From the NCBI GenBank assembly GCA_021779435.1, contig JAJYAR010000048.1:1-11086 (forward strand): a stretch of 11,086 bases of DNA, read 5' to 3'. Shown one piece after another: positions 7,510 through 11,086 of this stretch (its first letter is position 1; each line of letters starts with the position of its first letter). Under the pieces are notes generated by a model. That model ran no database searches. It worked only from the letters and a program-made list of their open reading frames with translations, and had not been told where the DNA came from. Both the position numbers and the translations under genes were made by a program. The DNA comes from a bacterium. Its GTDB lineage: Bacteria > Verrucomicrobiota > Verrucomicrobiae > JAJYAR01.

Positions 7510-7514
7510 CCTCC
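7510..7514 (-). promoter_or_regulatory. Ribosome binding site of mutS, short spacing
   Basis: On the minus strand GGAGG lies 3 bases before the mutS ATG. It is the only strong Shine-Dalgarno core found before a gene in this window. The spacing is tighter than the common 5-9 bases, but the N-terminus fits MutS and later in-frame ATGs (codons 9 and 10) lack a site. Confidence 0.55.
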
Positions 7515-7544
7515 AATGTAGCCGGTATCAGCCAGCCGGTAGCG

Positions 7545-7561
7545 AGTCGAAAAATTCGACT
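7545..7561. promoter_or_regulatory. 17-bp perfect palindrome between mutS and the hydrolase
   Basis: AGTCGAAAAATTCGACT consists of 7-bp perfect arms around an AAA centre, in the middle of the 90-bp divergent spacer, 38 bases from the mutS start and 35 bases from the hydrolase start. Length, symmetry and AT-rich centre resemble an operator for a dimeric regulator that could serve both genes. It does not match a LexA box that I recognise. It could also fold as a short hairpin in either leader. Confidence 0.4.
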
Positions 7562-7564
7562 GGC

Positions 7565-7584
7565 GGGCGGCGGGCGGGCGGGGG
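7565..7584 (+). other. Potential G-quadruplex motif before the hydrolase start
   Basis: Four G runs (7565-7567, 7572-7574, 7576-7578, 7580-7584) separated by loops of 4, 1 and 1 bases satisfy the usual G3+N1-7 rule. It is on the coding strand of the hydrolase and ends 12 bases before its ATG, overlapping where a Shine-Dalgarno would lie. Folding would be expected to affect translation or transcription; this is inferred. Confidence 0.45.
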
Positions 7585-7596
7585 CAGCTTGAGGGC

Positions 7597-8364
7597 ATGC
7601 ATCTGTACCACCGCGACCTGGGCGGGGCGGGAAATCCGCCGCTGGTGATCCTTCACGGGCTGCTCGGTTCCTCGCGCAACTGGCAGACCGCGGGGGTGGA
7701 AATGGCAGCGCGCTATCACGTGTTTGCGCTCGACCTGCGCAACCACGGGCGGTCGCCGCACGCCGACGCGATGGATTTCGATGTGATGGTCGCGGATGTC
7801 CTCGAATGGATGGCCGAGCACCTCCTGACGTCGGCGACGATCATGGGCCACAGCATGGGCGGGAAGGTCGCGATGCAGCTTGCCTGCCGGCACCCGGCCC
7901 AGGTTGAGCGCCTGTTCATCATCGATATCGCGCCGAAGGATTACGCGTGGATGGGCCACCGGGCGAGTTTCGCGGCGATGAACGAGCTCGCTCTCGCCGA
8001 CCTGCATTCGCGCGCGGAGGCGGAGCTTCGTTTCGAAGGGCGGGTGCCGAACTGGGCCACGCGGAAGTTCCTGACGACGAATCTCGAGCGTACGCCGGAT
8101 GGGCACTGGCGGTGGCAGATCAACCTCCCGGCGATCACGGCATCCCTTCCCACGATCGAGGCGAACTCACTTACGAGCACCGACCGCTACGTTGGACCGG
8201 CGCGATTCATCACCGGCGCAGACTCGACCTACGTCGAGCCGGCGGACCACGCCGCGATCCGTGGTCATTTTCCGAATGCCGATATCGTCACGATCCCCGG
8301 CAGCGGGCACAACCCGCACATGGAGCAGCGCGAGGCGTTTGTCCGGGTGGTGCTGGCGAAGTAG
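7597..8364 (+). CDS. Alpha/beta-fold hydrolase (YbfF-like esterase)
   Basis: Product of 255 residues, the size of small single-domain alpha/beta hydrolases. Visible elements: HGLLGSSRNW at 20-29 forming the oxyanion-hole loop; DLRNHGRS at 46-53; nucleophile elbow GHSMGG with S86; IIDIAP at 108-113 with D110; GADS at 207-210 with D209, in the usual acid position; and catalytic H238 in GSGHNPHMEQ. The HGLLGSSRNW and IDIAP patterns are typical of the YbfF/ABHD11 acyl-ester hydrolase group, so a carboxylesterase or thioesterase acting on short acyl chains is the best guess. No signal peptide, so cytosolic. The natural substrate is unknown. The ATG at 7597 is preceded by GAGGG almost touching the start and by a long G run. 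It diverges from mutS and ends before a strong hairpin shared with the efflux gene. Confidence 0.88.
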   Translation: MHLYHRDLGGAGNPPLVILHGLLGSSRNWQTAGVEMAARYHVFALDLRNHGRSPHADAMDFDVMVADVLEWMAEHLLTSATIMGHSMGGKVAMQLACRHPAQVERLFIIDIAPKDYAWMGHRASFAAMNELALADLHSRAEAELRFEGRVPNWATRKFLTTNLERTPDGHWRWQINLPAITASLPTIEANSLTSTDRYVGPARFITGADSTYVEPADHAAIRGHFPNADIVTIPGSGHNPHMEQREAFVRVVLAK

Positions 8365-8393
8365 CCCGCGAGTCACGCGAATCGGAAAACAGA

Positions 8394-8416
8394 AAGGGCG
8401 GCTTTGAGCCGCCCTT
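8394..8416 (-). terminator. Intrinsic terminator of the RND gene, possibly bidirectional
   Basis: Perfect 10-bp stem AAGGGCGGCT (8394-8403) / AGCCGCCCTT (8407-8416) with a 3-base loop. On the minus strand it starts 6 bases after the RND stop codon and is followed by TCTGTTTTCC, a T-rich tail. For the hydrolase on the plus strand it starts 29 bases after the stop codon but lacks a good T run, so it works best for the minus strand. This is the clearest terminator in the window. Confidence 0.75.
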
Positions 8417-8422
8417 GAAAGC

Positions 8423-10894
8423 TCACTTCGCCATGACCGGCTCGCGCTCGCGATCCGGTTCGATCTCGTCTGCCGGCGGCACCGGCGTTGGTGTCAGGTA
8501 TCGCGTGAACCGCTCCATGTAGAGGTAGAACACCGGAGTGATGTAGAGTGTGAGCATCTGCGAAACGATCAGGCCGCCGCAGACCGCGAGGCCGAGCGTG
8601 CGGCGGGATTCGGCACCGGCGCCCCAGCCGAGGGCGATCGGCAGAACGCCGGCGAGTGCCGCAAGCGTCGTCATCATGATGGGTCGAAACCGGACGACAC
8701 ACGCCTCAAAGATCGCGTCCGCCGCCGACCTGCCACGGCTGCGCTGTGCGTCGAGGGCAAAGTCGATCATCATGATGGCGTTCTTCTTCACGATGCCGAT
8801 CAGCATGATCAGTCCGACATAGCCGTAGATGTTCAGCTCCTGGCCGAACAGCATCAGCGTGGCGAGCGCACCGAAGGTTGCGGCCGGCAGGCCTGACAGG
8901 ATCGTGATCGGGTGGACGAAGTCCTCGTACAGCACGCCGAGGACGAGATAGATCGTGAGCACCGCGACGATGAGCATGACGCCAAGGCCCTGGAGTGAAC
9001 TGGTGAACGCGGCGGCCGTGCCCTGGAAAGTGCCGGCGACGGTCGCGGGCAGTTGTTCGCGGGCAATCTGCTCGACCGCGCTCGTCACCTGGCTGAGCGA
9101 GACGCCTGGTGCCAGATTGAACGTGACTGTCACGGCGGGGACCTGGCCAAGGTGATTCACGCTGAGCGGGCCGACCGTGTTTCGCAGTCTCGCGACGGTG
9201 TCGAGCGAGATCAGCTTGCCGTCCTTGTTTCGCAAGTGGAGCAGCGGGAGGGCTCGGGCGTCGGTCTGGAACTGGTCATCCAGCTCGAGGATCACGTAGT
9301 ACTGGTTCGTGGGCGTGTAGATCGTGGAGACCTGTCGTGAGCCGTAGGCGCTGTAGAGGACGTCCTCGATCTGCTGGACGCTCAACCCGAGCGTGGATGC
9401 GCGGGCGCGATCGATGTCGACGATGAGCTGCGGGCTGGTGACCTCGAGATCGGTGGTCACGTCGACGACGCCAGGCAGCTGCCGGATACGTTCCGCGAAC
9501 GGCGGCACGACCTGGAACATCTCCTGCAGGTCGGGACCGTAAACCGTGTACTGGTAAATCGATGACGACTGGCGGCCGCCGATGCGGATGCTGGGCGGCA
9601 CCTGGGGGAACACGCGAAGCCCCGGGATGCCCGAGAGCTGGGCGCGGAGCGATTGGACGATCTTGTCGGCTGAAGGACGTTCGGAGCGCTCCTTCAGGCT
9701 GAGAAACATGCGGCTCGTGTTTCCGCCACCGGCGGAGGCCGAGTAGCCGTCGATATAGGGGTTCTTCTCGACGATCGCCATCACCTGGCGGGTGTAGCGA
9801 ACCATGGAGGCGAACGAGGAGTCCTGGGCGGCCTCGATGCTGATGTTGATGCGTCCGGTGTCCTCGGTGGGGATGAAGCCCTTCGGGATCGTGATGAGGA
9901 GAACAACCGTGAGGATCATCATCGTCGCGGCGACAAGCATCGTGAGACGGCGGTGGTGCATGCTGGTCTGCAGCGTGCGCCGGTAGAAGTTCAGGCCCGC
10001 CTGGAAGGCGTTTTCCATCGTCACATAGAACCGGCCATGGCGTTTCTCGTGATCGATCGGCTTGAGAAAACGGCTGCACAGCATCGGTGTCAGCGTCAGC
10101 GAGACGAAGCCGGACACCAGGATCGCGGCGCTGATCGTGACGGCGAATTCATGGAGAAGCCGGCCGAGGACGCCGCCCATGAACAGCACCGGAATGAAGA
10201 CGGCGACCAGCGAGATGGTCATCGAAAGGATCGTGAACCCGATCTCGCGCGAGCCCTTCAACGCGGCGGTCATCACCGGTTCGCCGTGCTCGATGTGCCG
10301 TATGATGTTTTCGAGCATGACGATGGCGTCGTCGACAACGAAGCCAACGGAGAGCGTGAGCGCCAGCAGCGACAGGTTATCGATGCTGAACCCGAAGAAG
10401 AACATCACCGCGAAGGTGCCCACCACGGCGATCGGCATGGCGACGCTGGGGATGATGGTCGCGGAGATCGTTCGCAGGAACAGGAAGATCACCATGACGA
10501 CGAGCCCGATCGCGAGCACCAGGGTGAACTTCACGTCGGAGACCGATTCGCGGATGGCGAGCGAGCGGTCGATCAGGATGTCGAGGCTGATCGAGGCGGG
10601 CATCTGCGCACGGAACGTGGGCAGCAGCTTTTTGACGCCGTCGACGACCTCGATGGTGTTGGTGCCGGGTTGCCGTTGGACGAACAGCATGACCGAGCTT
10701 CGGCCGTTGTAGTAGCCGAGCGACTTGTCGTTCTGCACGCTGTCGATGACGTTGGCGACGTCGCCCAGCCGGACTGCTGCGCCATTGCGATAGGTGATGA
10801 TGACGTCACGGAAGCCCTCGGCGTCCTTGAGGACCGAGTCCTTGTCGTAGGTCTTGCTCTGCGCGGCAGGAACCGTCGTCATGGCAGCCGTCAC
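8423..10894 (-). CDS. RND efflux permease, N-terminally truncated (AcrB/MdtC type)
   Basis: Product of 823 residues where HAE1-family inner-membrane drug/proton antiporters have about 1030. Homology-like sequence starts in the porter domain (GFRDVIITYRNGAAVRLGDVANVID, 27-51) and runs to a normal C-terminus. Helices TM2-TM7 are visible at about 121-140, 145-168, 174-196, 218-241, 250-271 and 317-337, and TM8-12 follow. Proton-relay residues remain: D188-D189 in GFVVDDAIVM, matching AcrB D407/D408, and K704 in KKNAIMMIDF, matching AcrB K940. Missing are TM1 and the first part of the porter domain, about 200-220 residues. The GTG at 10894 is the first usable start; the next is ATG at 10882, and the frame is closed by a TGA near 10952. 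No upstream frame encodes the missing part. It is probably non-functional, or the join is an assembly error. No adaptor or outer-membrane partner gene is nearby. Confidence 0.85.
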   Translation of the reverse strand: MTAAMTTVPAAQSKTYDKDSVLKDAEGFRDVIITYRNGAAVRLGDVANVIDSVQNDKSLGYYNGRSSVMLFVQRQPGTNTIEVVDGVKKLLPTFRAQMPASISLDILIDRSLAIRESVSDVKFTLVLAIGLVVMVIFLFLRTISATIIPSVAMPIAVVGTFAVMFFFGFSIDNLSLLALTLSVGFVVDDAIVMLENIIRHIEHGEPVMTAALKGSREIGFTILSMTISLVAVFIPVLFMGGVLGRLLHEFAVTISAAILVSGFVSLTLTPMLCSRFLKPIDHEKRHGRFYVTMENAFQAGLNFYRRTLQTSMHHRRLTMLVAATMMILTVVLLITIPKGFIPTEDTGRINISIEAAQDSSFASMVRYTRQVMAIVEKNPYIDGYSASAGGGNTSRMFLSLKERSERPSADKIVQSLRAQLSGIPGLRVFPQVPPSIRIGGRQSSSIYQYTVYGPDLQEMFQVVPPFAERIRQLPGVVDVTTDLEVTSPQLIVDIDRARASTLGLSVQQIEDVLYSAYGSRQVSTIYTPTNQYYVILELDDQFQTDARALPLLHLRNKDGKLISLDTVARLRNTVGPLSVNHLGQVPAVTVTFNLAPGVSLSQVTSAVEQIAREQLPATVAGTFQGTAAAFTSSLQGLGVMLIVAVLTIYLVLGVLYEDFVHPITILSGLPAATFGALATLMLFGQELNIYGYVGLIMLIGIVKKNAIMMIDFALDAQRSRGRSAADAIFEACVVRFRPIMMTTLAALAGVLPIALGWGAGAESRRTLGLAVCGGLIVSQMLTLYITPVFYLYMERFTRYLTPTPVPPADEIEPDREREPVMAK

Positions 10895-11050
10895 CGGAGG
10901 CGCGTGCGGTGGGCCCGTCGTCTCTCGGCTCCTCGAGGGGTCCGACCTTCATGTAATGGAAGACGCCCGCCACCAGGACCGCCGTTCGGAATGCTTTCCA
11001 ATTCCCTAACGTCCGCGACCAAGTCTTTGAAAAACCGCATAGATCAGAAA

Positions 11051-11086
11051 ATGTCCACCGTGGACACTTCTCCTCAGGCCGCAATC
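11051..11086 (+). CDS. Possible start of a plus-strand gene, cut by the window end
   Basis: ATG at 11051 opens 12 codons (MSTVDTSPQAAI) without a stop up to the last base; an in-frame ATG at 10991 would add 20 residues (MLSNSLTSATKSLKNRIDQK). The composition looks like an ordinary bacterial N-terminus, and the preceding region is less GC-rich, as promoters often are. No Shine-Dalgarno is present and the segment is too short to identify a family. It would be divergent from the truncated RND gene. Confidence 0.3.
   Translation, partial: MSTVDTSPQAAI
11052..11066. repeat. 15-bp palindrome TGTCCAC-C-GTGGACA near the window end
   Basis: Perfect 7-bp arms around one base. It lies 158 bases upstream of the truncated RND start and overlaps the first codons of the possible plus-strand gene. 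TGT...ACA ends recall insertion-sequence termini, and the symmetry also fits an operator; neither is established. Confidence 0.35.

Noticed and set aside
5725..7521. 598-codon open frame on the plus strand, antisense to mutS
   Set aside because: It mirrors a full-length, motif-complete MutS. Its product is rich in Arg, Glu and Gly without any recognisable domain, as expected for the shadow of a GC-rich gene.
10940..11020. Minus-strand frame reading WKAFRTAVLVAGVFHYMKV, resembling a microbial rhodopsin helix
   Set aside because: The likeness covers only about 20 residues and needs a gap; no further helices or retinal lysine occur, and the frame continues as non-membrane sequence across the RND start. 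Probably chance.

Overview
The window is about 11 kb of GC-rich bacterial chromosome with mostly housekeeping content. The style of the proteins and the dispersed GTAGCCGG-type hairpins between genes suggest a Verrucomicrobiota bacterium, possibly Opitutaceae. That placement is inference from recall, with no rRNA or other marker in the window to prove it.

Layout: an inositol-monophosphatase family phosphatase (101-916, +) converges on a beta-CASP metallo-beta-lactamase protein of the CPSF/RNA-processing type (1170-2528, -), with a spacer carrying four hairpin repeats. The beta-CASP gene diverges from apaG (2645-3028, +), which is followed by purH (3161-4717, +). purH converges on mutS (4948-7506, -), with two more hairpin repeats between them. 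mutS diverges from an alpha/beta-hydrolase (7597-8364, +) across a 90-bp spacer with a 17-bp palindrome and a G-quadruplex-type G run. The hydrolase converges on an RND efflux permease gene (8423-10894, -) across a strong hairpin terminator. The last 36 bases may be the start of another plus-strand gene.

The genes do not form one pathway. Strand changes at almost every gene, so most are probably transcribed alone; only apaG-purH are co-directional. Functions are phosphate-ester hydrolysis, probable RNA processing, an ApaG-domain protein, the last two steps of IMP synthesis, mismatch repair, ester hydrolysis and drug efflux.

The clearest anomaly is the RND gene: its product starts about 200-220 residues late, lacks the first membrane helix and part of the porter domain, and has unrelated DNA where the 5' end should be. 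It is a truncated gene, a rearrangement or an assembly chimera. I saw no CRISPR array, tRNA, rRNA, transposase gene, phage gene or defence system, and no convincing undescribed multi-gene system.
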